64,000 nt of DNA, taken from positions 4,036,001-4,100,000 of the forward strand of contig NC_084790.1 in assembly GCF_028858725.1 (NCBI RefSeq), given 5' to 3'. Each line of letters starts with the position of its first letter. Positions within the stretch are counted from its first letter, which is position 1. Origin of the DNA: Colius striatus (taxonomy: Eukaryota > Chordata > Aves > Coliiformes > Coliidae). The position numbers and the translations under genes are program-made. Of the stretch, positions 10,221 through 21,081 are shown piece after piece. The notes beneath the pieces were generated by a model. The model did no database searches. It saw only the letters and a program-made list of their open reading frames with translations, and was not told where the DNA came from.

Positions 10221-13200
10221 TCAGAGTGCCACGCAGGTGCAGTAGTGCCGCAGCTTGCAGGGCAAGATGCCGCGGTTGATCTGGTGGAACTCCACGAGCT
10301 GGATGAGGTCGGCGAAGCGGGTTTGGCCATCGTCCATGGTGAAGTAGAGACGACCCTCCTCCTCGCTCTGCCGGGGGGGATGTGGGTCACCCCTGGCACC
10401 CCCTGGCACCGCCCCCCCAGCACTCCCCAGCACCCCCTGGCACTCACGGGCAAGATGAGATAGTGTTTGACTCTCTGCAGGTGGCACAAGGACAGGACGA
10501 AGCCTTTGGGGTTGCGCTGACTCTCTCGCACCAGGAAGACGCTGAGAGACCCAAGCGGGTGGTCACCACTGGCCTCAGGGCCATTCTCTCCCGGCTCCCT
10601 GTGTCAGGGACCCCAGCTTCCCCCTGGCTTCTCGTGTTTCCCCATGAGCCACAGGTCCCCAACCCCTGCCCAGGGTCCCAGGTCCCCCTCCATGTGCCTT
10701 GGGGACCCCAAACCTCTCTCAGGGGTCCAATGTGCTCCTTATGAGCCTCAGGGACCCCAAACCCCTCCCCAGTGTCCCATGAGTCCCAGGAACCCCACAC
10801 CCATCTTAGGGGTCCCACATGCTCCTCCCTGAGCCACACAGACCCCAAATCCTGCCCTGGTGTCCCATATCCCCTCCCATGTGCCCCAGGGACCCCAAAT
10901 CCCTACCTGGGGGTTCCACGTCCCCTCCATGAGCCACATGGACCCCAAATCCTGCCCTGGTGTCCCATATCCCCTCCCATGTGCCCCAGGGACCCCAAAT
11001 CTCTCCCTGGGGGTCCCATGTCCCCTCCATGAGCCACATGGACCCCAAATCCTGCCCTGGTGTCCCATATCCCCTCCCATGTGCCCCAGGGATCCCAAAT
11101 CCCTCCCTGGGGGTCCCGTGTCCCCTCCATGAGCCACATGGACCCCAAATCCTGCCCTGGTGTCCCATATCCCCTCCCTTGTGCCCCAGGGATCCCAAAT
11201 CCCTACCATGTGGGTCCCCTCCATGAGCCACATGGACCCCAAATCCTGCCCTGGTGTCCCATATCCCCTCCCTTGTACCCCAGGGACCCCAAATCCTGCC
11301 CTGGTGTCCCATATCCCCTCCCTTGTGCCCCAGGGACCCCAAATCCCTCCCTGGGGGTCCCATGTCCCCTCCGTGAGCCACATGGACCCCAAATCCTGCC
11401 CTGGTGTCCCATATCCCCTCCCATGTGCCCCAGGGATCCCAAATCCCTCCCTGGGGGTCCCGTGTCCCCTCCATGAGCCACATGGACCCCAAATCCTGCC
11501 CTGGTGTCCCATATCCCCTCCCATGTGCCCCAGGGATCCCAAATCCCTACCTGGGGGTCCCGTGTCCCCTCCATGAGCCACACGGACCCCAAATCCTGCC
11601 CTGGTGTCCCATATCCCCTCCCATGTGCCCCAGGGATCCCAAATCCCTCCCTGGGGGTCCCGTGTCCCCTCCATGAGCTACATGGACCCCAAATCCTGCC
11701 CTGGTGTCCCATATCCCCTCCCTTGTGTCCCAGGGACCCCAAATCCCTACCATGTGGGTCCCCTCCATGAGCCACATGGACCCCAAATCCTGCCCTGGTG
11801 TCCCATATCCCCTCCCTTGTACCCCAGGGACCCCAAATCCTGCCCTGGTGTCCCATATCCCCTCCCATGTGCCCCAGGGATCCCAAATCCCTCCCTGGGG
11901 GTCCCGTGTCCCCTCCATGAGCCACATGGACCCCAAATCCTGCCCTGGTGTCCCATATCCCCTCCCATGTGCCCCAGGGATCCCAAATCCCTACCTGGGG
12001 GTCCCGTGTCCCCTCCATGAGCCACACGGACCCCAAATCCTGCCCTGGTGTCCCATATCCCCTCCCATGTGCCCCAGGGATCCCAAATCCCTCCCTGGGG
12101 GTCCCGTGTCCCCTCCATGAGCTACATGGACCCCAAATCCTGCCCTGGTGTCCCATATCCCCTCCCTTGTGTCCCAGGGACCCCAAATCCTGCCCTGGTG
12201 TCCCATATCCCCTCCCTTGTACCCCAGGGACCCCAAATCCCTCCCTGGGGGTCCCATGTCCCCTCCGTGAGCCACATGGACCCCAAATCCTGCCCTGGTG
12301 TCCCATATCCCCTCCCATGTGCCCCAGGGATCCCAAATCCCTCCCTGGGGGTCCCGTGTCCCCTCCATGAGCTACATGGACCCCAAATTCTGCCCTAGTG
12401 TCCCATATCCCCTCCCTTGTGCCCCAGGGACCCCACTCCCCACCCTGCTGGGGTCCCGTACCCATCCACCAGGCCCTGACGGCCGATGAGCTGCTGTGTC
12501 TCCTCCCGGGAGATGCGCCCGTGGAACCAGGGCTGAGTGCAGTGGATGGCTGTGGGGAGGAGGTGGGGTCAGGACTGGGGATGAGGACCCCCTACGCAGT
12601 GTAGGGTGATCCCCCTACCCTTGGTCCCTGGTGCAGGGACTCCCCTCACCCTCACCAGCACTGAGCGGGGAGCTGTGGCAGGCGGCTGGCAAGCTGTACC
12701 GGTGTGTTGGCTTCTTCTGGCCATGTAAGGCAAGGACAGAGGGGGTTAGGGTGGGCTGTAGGAACGGGATCAGACCCTCTCCCCGGCATTTCAGCCCCCC
12801 CCTACTCACCCTCCAGGCCTGTGCCTCCTCCAGGGCCACGCTCAGCACCTCGCTGGGGTTCTCAATCACCCGTCCCGTGCACCCCGAGAAATCCATGGCC
12901 ACCAGCGCGTTGTCTGAGACACTTCGCTGCGGGGGGTCGGGGGGTGACCGAGGGGCCTCCAGCGGGATGGGGGGGCTGCAGAGGGGCTGGGGGATGAGGA
13001 GGGGACTCACCAGGGGCGTGGGGCCGATCCAAGGGGGCTGGCTTAGTCGTGCCTGCGCTTGCTGGTAGTTGCGGTAGAGCTGCATTCCGTACTGGGGGGA
13101 CAGAACAGCAGCTGGGGGGGCCTCTGTCCCACATGGGGTGGGGAGAGCGCCCACCCTGCCTAGGGACAGGGACCCCCATATCCACTCCACGTGGGGACAG

Positions 13201-16200
13201 GGACAGCCATCCCACAGCTTTTCTAGCACAGCTTTTCTAGCACAGGGATGGGGACATCTCTCCAGTGCCACCCAGCACCTTTCAACACCACCCAGCATCT
13301 CCCCTCCCACCCAGTATCCCTCCAGCATTCCCCAGCATGCCTCAGCATCCCCCCAGCATCACTCAGAACCATCCAGTATCCCTCCAACATGTCCCATCAT
13401 CCCTCCAGAATCAGCCAGCACCACCCAGTATCCCTGCAGCATTCCCCAGCATCCCTGCAGCATCACCCAGCACCATCCAGTATCCTTCAGCATCACCCAG
13501 CATCCCCCAGTATCACCCAGTATCCCTCCAGCATCACCCAGAATCCCTCAGCATCCCCCCAGCACCTCTCCAGTATTCCCCAGCATCCCTTCAGCATCAC
13601 CCAGCACCACTCAGTAACCCTCAGCATCACCCAGCGTCCCTGCAGCATCACCCAGTATCCCTCCAGCATCACTCAGCATCCCTGCAGCATCATCCAGCAC
13701 TACACAGTATCCCTCCAGCATCACCCAGTATCCCTCCAGCATCACCCAGCATCCCTCCAGCATCCCTCCAGCATCACCCAGCATCCCTCCAGCATCCCTC
13801 AGCATCCCCCCAGCATCCCCCCAGCATCCCCCCAGCATCCCCCCAGCATCCCCCAGCATCCCTGCAGCATCATCCAGCTCTACCCAGTATCCCTCAGCAT
13901 CACCCAGCATCTCTGCAGCATCAGCCAGTATTCTCCAGCACCCCTCCAGCATCACCCAGCACCATCCAGTATCCCTCAGCATCACTCAGCATCCCTGCAG
14001 CATCACCCAGTATCCTTCCAGCATCCCCTCAGCATTCCTCCAGCATCACCCAGCACCACCCAGTATCCCTCCAGCACCCCATAGCATCACCCAGCACCTC
14101 CCAGCATCACCCAGCACCTCTCCAGCACCACCCCATTACCCACCCCGTCCCCTCACCTTGAAGAGGCGAAACGCCGCCATCCAGCAGCTTCGGCTCTGCT
14201 CATCCTCACTGCAGAGCAGCTTCAGACCCTTCGTGCCGCTCCGCGCCTTGGAGGGCTGCAGGGAGAGGCCAGAGCCTTCACAGTGCAGCCCTGGGTGGCT
14301 TTTAGGGGGCTGCGAACCCCTTGAAGGGGAGGGTGCAGTCACAGAGACCATCCCCCAGCCAGGCAGGGCCATCCCCACCTTGATGCAGAACCCGAACTCA
14401 GTGGGTGTCCCGTAGAGCTTCTTGCCCTGCGTCACGTAGTAGATGTTGGACTCGGTGAGGTCGGCGAAGTACTGGAGGTGCCGGGGGTCCTGGGAGGACG
14501 GGGTGGGCAGGTGTCAGGGGGGGCTCTGGGCCACCTCACGCCGTGCACCCGCCCCCCTCACCTTGGAGGTGCCCTTGGTGGAGTAGTAGAGGCCCGAGCG
14601 GCGCAGGGAGAAGTGGAAGCGCTTCCAGAGCTTGCGCCCCGGCTCCCGCAGCTGCAGGAAGCCCTGGACCTCGGGGCAGCTCCCGGAGTTGAGGAAGTTC
14701 TGAGGGGAGAGGAGGGGTTGAGGGGGTCCCCGTGGCATGGCAGGGGTGCCACAGCACAGTAGAACCCCACAGCACAGGGGGTTCCCCATGGCACAGCAGG
14801 ACCCCAGGGCATGGTGAGACCCTGTGGCACAGTGGGGACCTCACAGAATATTGAGATCCCTGTGGCACAACAGGGACCCCACCATGGGGAGGGATCCCCA
14901 CAGCACAGTGGGATCCTCGCAGCACAGTGAGGACCTCATAGCTTGTCGGGACCCCCATGGCATGGTGGGGATCCCCATGGCACAGAGGGATCTCCATGGT
15001 GCAGAGGGATCCCTGTGGCACAGCAGAAACCCATGGCACAGAGGGATCCTTGTGGCACAGAGGGATCCTCACAGCACAGCAGATCCCCATGGCAGAGGGG
15101 ATCCCCATGGCACAGGGGATTCCTATGGCACAGGGGGATCCCCGTGGCGCAGAGGGATCCCTGTGGCACAGCAGAAACCCATGGCACAGAGGGATCCCCA
15201 TGGCACAGAGGGATCTCCATGGCACAGGGGGATCCCTGTGGCACAGGGGGATCCCCGTGGCGCAGAGGGATCCCCGTGGCGCAGAGGGATCTCTGTGGCA
15301 CAGCAGGATCCTCACAGCACAGCAGATCCCCATGGCACAGGGGGATCCCCATGGCACAGGGGGATCCCCACGAAACAGCCCCTGGATGATACCTGGATGA
15401 GCTCAGAGTGTGCCATGCTCTTATTCGCCTCCAGGCAGCTGGACACCATCACCTCGGGGAAGAGGGACTGCTGGGGTGAGGTGAAGAAGGAAGAGGGTTC
15501 AGGGGAGACCCGTGGCACACTCAGGGACCCCGTGGGCCACCCCCTTGGCAGCCACGTACCGCACTGCTCCTGAAGAGCTCATACTTGGCGAAGTTCTTGC
15601 GGAAGACGAAGCGGCTGTCGGCTCCGGGGGGCCAAGAGCTCTGCACCTCCACCACCGACTCGTGGTCCTCCAGACAGCGCTCTGCAGGGGTTGGGGAGGG
15701 GGAAGGCGTTCAGCAGGGTGGCCCCAGCTTGGGGGGGTTGGTAGCAATACCACACCGTGCCACGCTGGCAGCTCACCCAGGCCCAGGTGCTGGTGCAGCT
15801 CGACCAGGGCCCAGCTGTGATCCGCCAGCGCCCGCGTGCGCCGCACCAGCGTCTCGCAGAGCTGCCGCGCCGTCGTCCCCGCTGAGGCCTCCAGCGAGCG
15901 GCACGCGCCGTCCTCCCCGAACACCTTCACCACCTGCCGACGGGCACCGAGTCAGGGCCCCTCACCCATCCCCGGAACTCCCTTGTCGCGTCCTCCCACC
16001 TCCCCGACTCACGTGAGAGGTGCCTTCGCGGGGGGTCCCCTGGCCCAGGGCCGGGCTGCTGAGGATGGGTGAGTTGGAGGGGCTGCAGAGCTCAGGGAAG
16101 GGGTTGGGGATGGTGGGCAGCGACGAGGAGCGCGGTTCCTTCTCTGGCGCCAGCCGGCTGTGGGCAGAGAGGGGCTCAGACCCCACCCAGACCACAGCCC

Positions 16201-16422
16201 CACACCTCTGCCCCCTCCCTCCAATCCACTGGAACCTCTCCCCAAACCTCCATCTGAGACCCTCGGCACCCAGACCCCCACTCACCTGCTAGTGTGGATA
16301 AAGAGGGGTTGGGAGCGCTTGACCTCAGGTGGTCCCTCATTCCCTTCCCTCTCGCAGGGGACCCCATCCTGCTCTGGTCCGAGGGGCTCCTGGAGGCTGC
16401 TCTGCTGAGCCCCCCCGTCCAT
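10221..16422 (-). CDS. GRB7: GRB7 SH2-domain adaptor, 14 coding exons
   Basis: A complete adaptor of 524 residues (human 532) that binds phosphotyrosines on ERBB2 and other receptors. Exons: 16286-16422, 16013-16157, 15777-15933, 15560-15681, 15393-15470, 14562-14699, 14379-14489, 14157-14255, 13011-13091, 12810-12926, 12656-12716, 12462-12549, 10448-10541, 10221-10367. Order of parts: proline-rich motif [11 protein letters not shown] near residue 63; RA domain about 95-180; PH domain about 220-335 ([26 protein letters not shown]); BPS region about 360-415 ([20 protein letters not shown]); SH2 domain about 420-520 ([16 protein letters not shown]), ending [12 protein letters not shown]. The start is the in-frame ATG just inside the first coding exon; an upstream out-of-frame ATG lies in the same exon. 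Five introns are minisatellites. It is transcribed toward the RDH8-type gene, in the same direction as ERBB2. Confidence 0.96.
10660..12450. repeat. 100-bp minisatellite in GRB7 intron with higher-order period
   Basis: About 16 units of 100 bp fill the intron between the two exons that encode the SH2 domain. Each unit includes CTGGTGTCCCATATCCCCTC and GAGCCACATGGACCCCAAAT. Starts fall at 10860, 10960, 11060, 11160, then 11404, 11504, 11604, 11704, then 11948, 12048, so a block of about 544 bp is itself repeated. The left end is degenerate. Because 100 is not a multiple of three, long frames stay open by cycling; they are not genes. Confidence 0.95.
13262..14140. repeat. CCCAGCATC-type minisatellite in GRB7 intron
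   Basis: Units of about 10-20 bases built on ATCCCTCCAGCATCACCCAG fill the intron between the YGMQLY exon and the preceding PH-domain exon. They are C-rich on the plus strand, so the GRB7 transcript is G-rich here. Confidence 0.9.
14745..15375. repeat. GGATCCCCATGGCACAG minisatellite in GRB7 intron
   Basis: Units of about 17-19 bases (GATCCCCATGGCACAGAGG and variants) fill the intron between the exons that begin NFLNSG and QSLFPE. Confidence 0.9.
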
Positions 16423-16430
16423 GGCGTCAT

Positions 16431-16904
16431 CTGGAGGGGGAAAAAAAGAGGATCCTGCATGCCACGAGGCTCCAGATCCTCATCCCTGGGGCTGTCAGGG
16501 CTGGGGGGGCTGTGGCCATGTGTGGGCAGCCCCCATGGGACGCTGTGCTGGGCTCCACATGGGCTGCAGGACACCAGCACAGCGTTGCAGGCAGCTGGTG
16601 CCAGAGCACTGCCGGGAGCTGCCCACCCTTGGCACCAACACTGACGGTGTTTTGCTGGCGCCCAGACAAGCAATGAGTCAGCACCCAGTGGCATGACTCA
16701 GCACCGGCCCACCTGGGGTACCAAGGTGGCTACCAAAGGGTGGTGAGGCCTGGGGGAGGGGCCCCATTCTGAATGCAGGAGCTGAGGGGCAGGACCACAG
16801 CCCCCTACGAGACATCTGAGAATCCCTCAGTGCCAACATGACCCATGGGGGACCCTCTCTACGGCTGTCACCACCTAGAGCTTGGTGGCACCGAGAGAGT
16901 CGGG
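16431..16904. other. GRB7 5' non-coding sequence
   Basis: This is upstream of the first coding exon, whose acceptor is at 16431. Most is probably intron between a non-coding first exon and the start-codon exon. I see no further exon here. Confidence 0.5.
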
Positions 16905-17340
16905 CTGGGGCCAGCGGAGTTGAGTTGGGCTGAGCTGAATTGGGCCAAAGTGAGCTGAGCTGTGCTGAGCTGAGCTGTGCTGGGATTAGTTGTGCCAGGT
17001 TGAGCCAAGCCGAGCTCTGCCGATCTGAGCTGAGCCAAGCTGTGCCAGGCTCAACTTTAGCAGACTGAGCTGTGCTGGGATTAGCTTTGGCAGACTGAGC
17101 TGTGCTGGCATTAGCTGAGCCGGATTGAGCCGAGCTGAGCTGAGCCGAGTCAAACTGTGCCAGGCTCAGCTTAGACTGAGCTGTGCCAGGCTGAGCTGTG
17201 CAAGACTGAGCTGTGCTGGGATTAGCTGAGCCAGATTGAGCCGAGTCAAGCTCTGCCGAGCTGAGCTGAGCCAGCTCAGCTTTGACGGACTGAGCTGTGC
17301 AAGACTGAGCTGTTCCTGACTGAGCTGTGCTGTGCCGAGC
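16905..17340. repeat. GAGCTG-rich pentamer/hexamer repeat
   Basis: Dense GAGCTG, GCTGTGCTGGGATTAG and GAGCCGAGCTG units about 20-40 bases long, rich in AGCT. They lie in the presumed 5' intron of GRB7. The look resembles immunoglobulin switch DNA, but no immunoglobulin gene is present. Confidence 0.8.
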
Positions 17341-18124
17341 CGTGCCACAATGGGCGGCCGGGCAAGCTCGGCGCCGGCGGGAGCAGGAAGCGGAGCGTGG
17401 CGGGGGCTCAGCCCAGACACCTCGCCGGGTCCGGCCAAACCAGTTCTGGCGGCCGCTCCCAGCTCCACCTCACCACGCTGGCATCCGGGGCGGCCGCGCC
17501 GACGGGCCGGGGGCGAGAGAGCGGCGCCCGCCGTGGGAACCGCCGACAGCCCACCCGCCGGCACGGCCGCAGGTCCCCTCCCCGCCCCTCACCCCGCCGG
17601 TGGCGACCGGGGCGCGGGGCCAGTGGCCACGCAGTGCCGCGGGGCTATCGGCTGGAGCTGTGTGTGTGGCCCTAGAATGGTTCGTAGAGGGGATGAGGGA
17701 TGTGCAGAGCGCTGGGACAGCCTTGCTGCGGCTCGGCTCGGCTCGGCACAGGAAATACACGCGTGACGCCCACGGCATCGCTCAGTAGCCACAGGCACGA
17801 GTCCGTTGGCCCCGCCGCTCCCGGGCACGGGTTAATTGTTCACCCACTGGCCTCAGCTCAGGGTCCAAGTCCGTGGCCAGGTGGAACCGATGCCATCGTG
17901 TGGCTGCTGCCACCATCCCCATACCCATCCCCTGCCCCATCCACCCCGCTGCTGTGGACCCTGGGCAAGCTGGGGGACATGTAAGGTGGCCACAGGGGTG
18001 ATGCTGCCTCACTACAAACCACGCAGGGGATGCTGGAGGGGGGGTGATGAGGACCACAGCCCTGCCACCCACCTGCTGGCCCACCACCGTGGCCTCAGGT
18101 CACCCCAGCGCCAGCCCTGTTGTG
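17341..18124. other. GRB7 upstream region with CpG-rich segment
   Basis: Bases about 17341-17640 are CpG-dense and could be a promoter or alternative first exon of GRB7. No coding exon is recognisable, and the rest to 18124 is unremarkable. Confidence 0.35.
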
Positions 18125-18850
18125 GTGGCCATGATGAGAGATGGGACGGGGCGTCCCTGGGGTCTGGGACAGAGGGACCAAGGCCCTGGGACTATGGGGC
18201 TCTGAGACAAGGGGGCCAGGGCCAACAGGGTCATGGAGCAGGGAGACCAGAGCTACTGGGTTTAAGAGTCCCCAGGCCACCAGTGTTAAGGGATGGGGTC
18301 CCAGGGCTACAGGACAGGAGGATCAGGGCCATAGGTGCTGTGGAAAGGGTCCCAGAGCCACCAGAACTATAGGATGGGGTCCCAAGGCTACACCAGAACT
18401 ATAGGATGAGGTCCCAGGACCATCAGAACTATAGGATGGGGTCCCCCAAGGCCACCAGAACTATAGGATGAGGTCCCAGGACCACCAGAGCTATAGGATG
18501 GAGTCCGAAGGCTACCACGATTATCAGACAGGGTACCAAGGCCACCATGACTATAGAACAAGGTCCCAGGGTCACCAGGAATAGGAGACAGAGTCCCAGG
18601 TACATCTGGGCTAAGAGACAGAGTCCCAGGGTCACCAGGATCAGGAGGCAGGGCTAAGAGACCAGGGCCACCAGGGCTATAGGACTACCAGGATTAGGAC
18701 ACAGGGTCCCAGGGACACCAAGGCTAAGAGACAGGGTTCCAAGACTGTAATACAGGATCACAGGCTGACCAGGGCTACAAGACCAGGTCCCAGGGCTACC
18801 AGGGCTAAGGGGTGGGTTCCCAGGGCCTCCAGCTGTGGGCAGGGGTCCCA
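18125..18850. repeat. Minisatellite upstream of GRB7
   Basis: Units of about 30-35 bases built on AACTATAGGATGGGGTCCCA and GGCCACCAG, most regular at 18350-18560 and degenerate on both sides. Confidence 0.85.
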
Positions 18851-19059
18851 GCGGGCACCAAAGCGTTGTGCTGAGGTGGCCACAGGGTGCGGCGGTGGAG
18901 GCTGAGCCATGGCAGGACAGCGGAGGAGGAGGAGGAGGAAGAGCCGGGAGGAAGGAGGCAGGGAAAGGGCACAAGGGCAGCTGCTGGGGTCGGGGAGAGG
19001 GGCCGGGGTCCCGTGGGCTGGATGGGGCCGACATCCCGGGATGTCTGGTAACCTGTCCC

Positions 19060-19200
19060 GGCGCGGGGGAGCCCCCGGCCCAGCCCCGGTTCCTACCTGG
19101 AGGCGCCCGCCGCGTCCCGCCGGACCGACCGGGGATTCCTGTTCTCCCCGCCTTTATCTACCTGCGCCTGCCCCCGCCCCCGCCCCCGCCTGACATCATG
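19060..19200 (-). promoter_or_regulatory. GRB7: Likely GRB7 promoter and non-coding first exon
   Basis: On the minus strand there are GGGGCGGGGGC boxes (about 19175-19195), then GATAAAGG, then a short GC-rich segment ending GCCTCCAG|GTAGGA with a good splice donor at 19096-19097. This would splice to the acceptor of the start-codon exon at 16431. The location, donor and GC boxes fit a 5' UTR exon, but no transcript evidence is available here. Confidence 0.4.
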
Positions 19201-19959
19201 GCGAGACGGCGCCCGGCCCCCACCCCTCCGCACCCCAGAAACGCTGCTCCCACCCCCCTCATCCCACACCCCACACCCCCAGGGTGTCCTTCCAGCCCCC
19301 AGCCTGGTCCTGTGCCAGCATGGGAGGTCCAAACCCCCCCCAAAACCCCCAGCCCACCGGCCCAGGAGGGTGATGGAGAGTTTCCCACAATGCACTGGGG
19401 TGACCTCAAGAGTGGACAAAGTTGGGGGGCAGAGGTAGGGGGTGACTGAGGGGGGTAACCGAGGGACTCCCACGGTGGTCCTGAGGGTGTGAGTCCAGGT
19501 TCTTGTAGGGTTTGGGCTGAGGCTTCCCTAGGGACCCCACCACATCGGGGTGGGGGGAGGCCATAGGGTCAGCCTGGGGACTGGGGCAGGTGGGGGGGTC
19601 TCACGGGGGTCTCGGGGGGTGCCATGCAGGTTGTGGGGTCCCCTGGGTCTGGAGTGATATGAGGAATCCGTGGGGGAGGGCTGTGGGATGGGGGGCCAGA
19701 GTGGGACGTGTAGGGGTCCCTTGGAGGACAGAGGGTGCAGTCCCAGGTGGGTGTCCCCAGGGGGTGCTGGGGTGCCCCAGAGGGATCCCCATGGGGCGTT
19801 CAGGGGGTCCCCGTGGGGGATGTTGAAGATCTCGTGGGTGATCCCCTGGGGTCTGGGGAGAACCCAAGGCCCTGTGAGACTCCCATGGAGGCATCATGAG
19901 TGGTCAGTGGGGGTCTGTGGGGATCCTCAGAGGACTATGGAGCTGCTGCAGGGGTCAGG
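19201..19959. other. Spacer between GRB7 and MIEN1
   Basis: G-rich sequence with loosely repeated GGGGTCCC and GGGGTGCTGGGG motifs. No exon is recognisable on either strand. Confidence 0.5.
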
Positions 19960-20945
19960 ATGTAGCCCCACAGGGCTCGGTGTGGGTCTCACGAGGCTCA
20001 GTGTGGATCCCAAGGGGGTCAGTGTGGGTCCCACGACAGTCGGTGTGAGACTCATGGGGTTCAGTGTAGGTCCCACAGAGCTCGGTGTGGATCCCAAGGG
20101 AATCACTGTGAGTCCCATAGAGCTCAGTATGTGTCCCATGGGGATTGGTGTGGGTCCCAAGGGGGTCAGTGTGAGTACCACAAGGCTCGGTGTGGGTCCC
20201 AAGGGGCTCAGAGTTGGTCCCACGGGGGTCAATGTGGGTCCCATGGGGGTCGGTTCGGGTCCCATGGGGCTCAGTGTGACCCTGGGTGGTTGGTGTGGCT
20301 CTGGGTGGTTGGTGTGGCTCTGGGGGGTCGGTGTGGCTCTGGGGGGGTCGGTGTGGCTCTGGGGGGTCAGTGTGGCTCTGGGGGGGTCAGTGTGGCTCTG
20401 GGGGGTCGGTGTGGCTCTGGGGGGGTCAGTGTGGCTCTGGGGGGTCGGTGTGGCTCTGGGGGGTCAGTGTGGCTCTGGGGGGTCGGTGTGGCTCTGGGGG
20501 ATCGGTGAGGCTCTGGAGGGTCGGTGTGGCTCTGGGGGGGTCAGTGTGGCTCTGGGAGGTCGGTGTGGCTCTGGGGGGGTCGGTGTGGCTCTGGGGGGGT
20601 CGGTGTGGCTCTGGGGGGTCGGTGTGGCTCTGAGGGGTCGGTGTGGCTCTGGGGGGGTCAGTGTGGCTCTGGGAGGTCGGTGTGGCTCTGAGGGGGTCGG
20701 TGTGGCTCTGGGGGGTCGGTGTGGCTCTGAGGGGGTCGGTGTGGCTCTGGGGGGGTCGGTGTGGCTCTGGGGTGTCAGTGTGGCTCTGGGGGGTCGGTGT
20801 GGCTCTGGGAGGTCGGTGTGGCTCTGAGGGGGTCGGTGTGGCTCTGGGGGGTCGGCGTGGCTCTGGGGGGTCAGTGTGGCTCTGGGAGGTCGGTGTGGCT
20901 CTGAGGGGTCGGTGTGGCTCTGGGGGGTCGGTGTGGCTCTGGGGG
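19960..20945. repeat. Two adjoining minisatellites upstream of MIEN1
   Basis: From 19960 to about 20280, units of about 28-30 bases built on GGGTCCCAAGGGGGTCAGTG. From 20281 to 20945, over 30 units of 19-21 bases, GGTGTGGCTCTGGGGGGTC with varying G-run length. The array stops about 90 bases before the MIEN1 promoter motifs. Confidence 0.92.
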
Positions 20946-20979
20946 GGGGTGTCGGTGCGGTCCTCCCGCCAGCAGGCGG

Positions 20980-21081
20980 CGCTGCGCTGCCGGGCCGGAG
21001 CAGACGAGCTGCGGGAGCTGCGGAAGTGCGGCGTCACGTGGCCGAACCCGGAAGCGGCGGCGGGCGGCGGCACCGGCGGCC
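20980..21081 (+). promoter_or_regulatory. MIEN1: MIEN1 core promoter
   Basis: CpG-rich and TATA-less, with TCACGTG (21034-21040), an E-box of the USF/MITF type, and CCGGAAG (21048-21054), an ETS core, within 50 bases of the start codon. This is typical of a housekeeping promoter. Confidence 0.6.

Noticed and set aside
10748-12465. Open frames of 308-420 codons on the minus strand with Gly/Trp/His-rich repeats
   Set aside because: They lie wholly inside the 100-bp intronic minisatellite of GRB7. The unit lacks stops in several frames, so openness is a by-product of the repeat.
13248-14161. Open frames of about 280-300 codons rich in Ser, Pro, Gln and His
   Set aside because: Products of the ATCCCTCCAGCATCACCCAG repeat in a GRB7 intron.
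16905-17340. Possible immunoglobulin switch region
   Set aside because: GAGCT-rich, but in the GRB7 5' region with no immunoglobulin constant or variable exon anywhere in the window.
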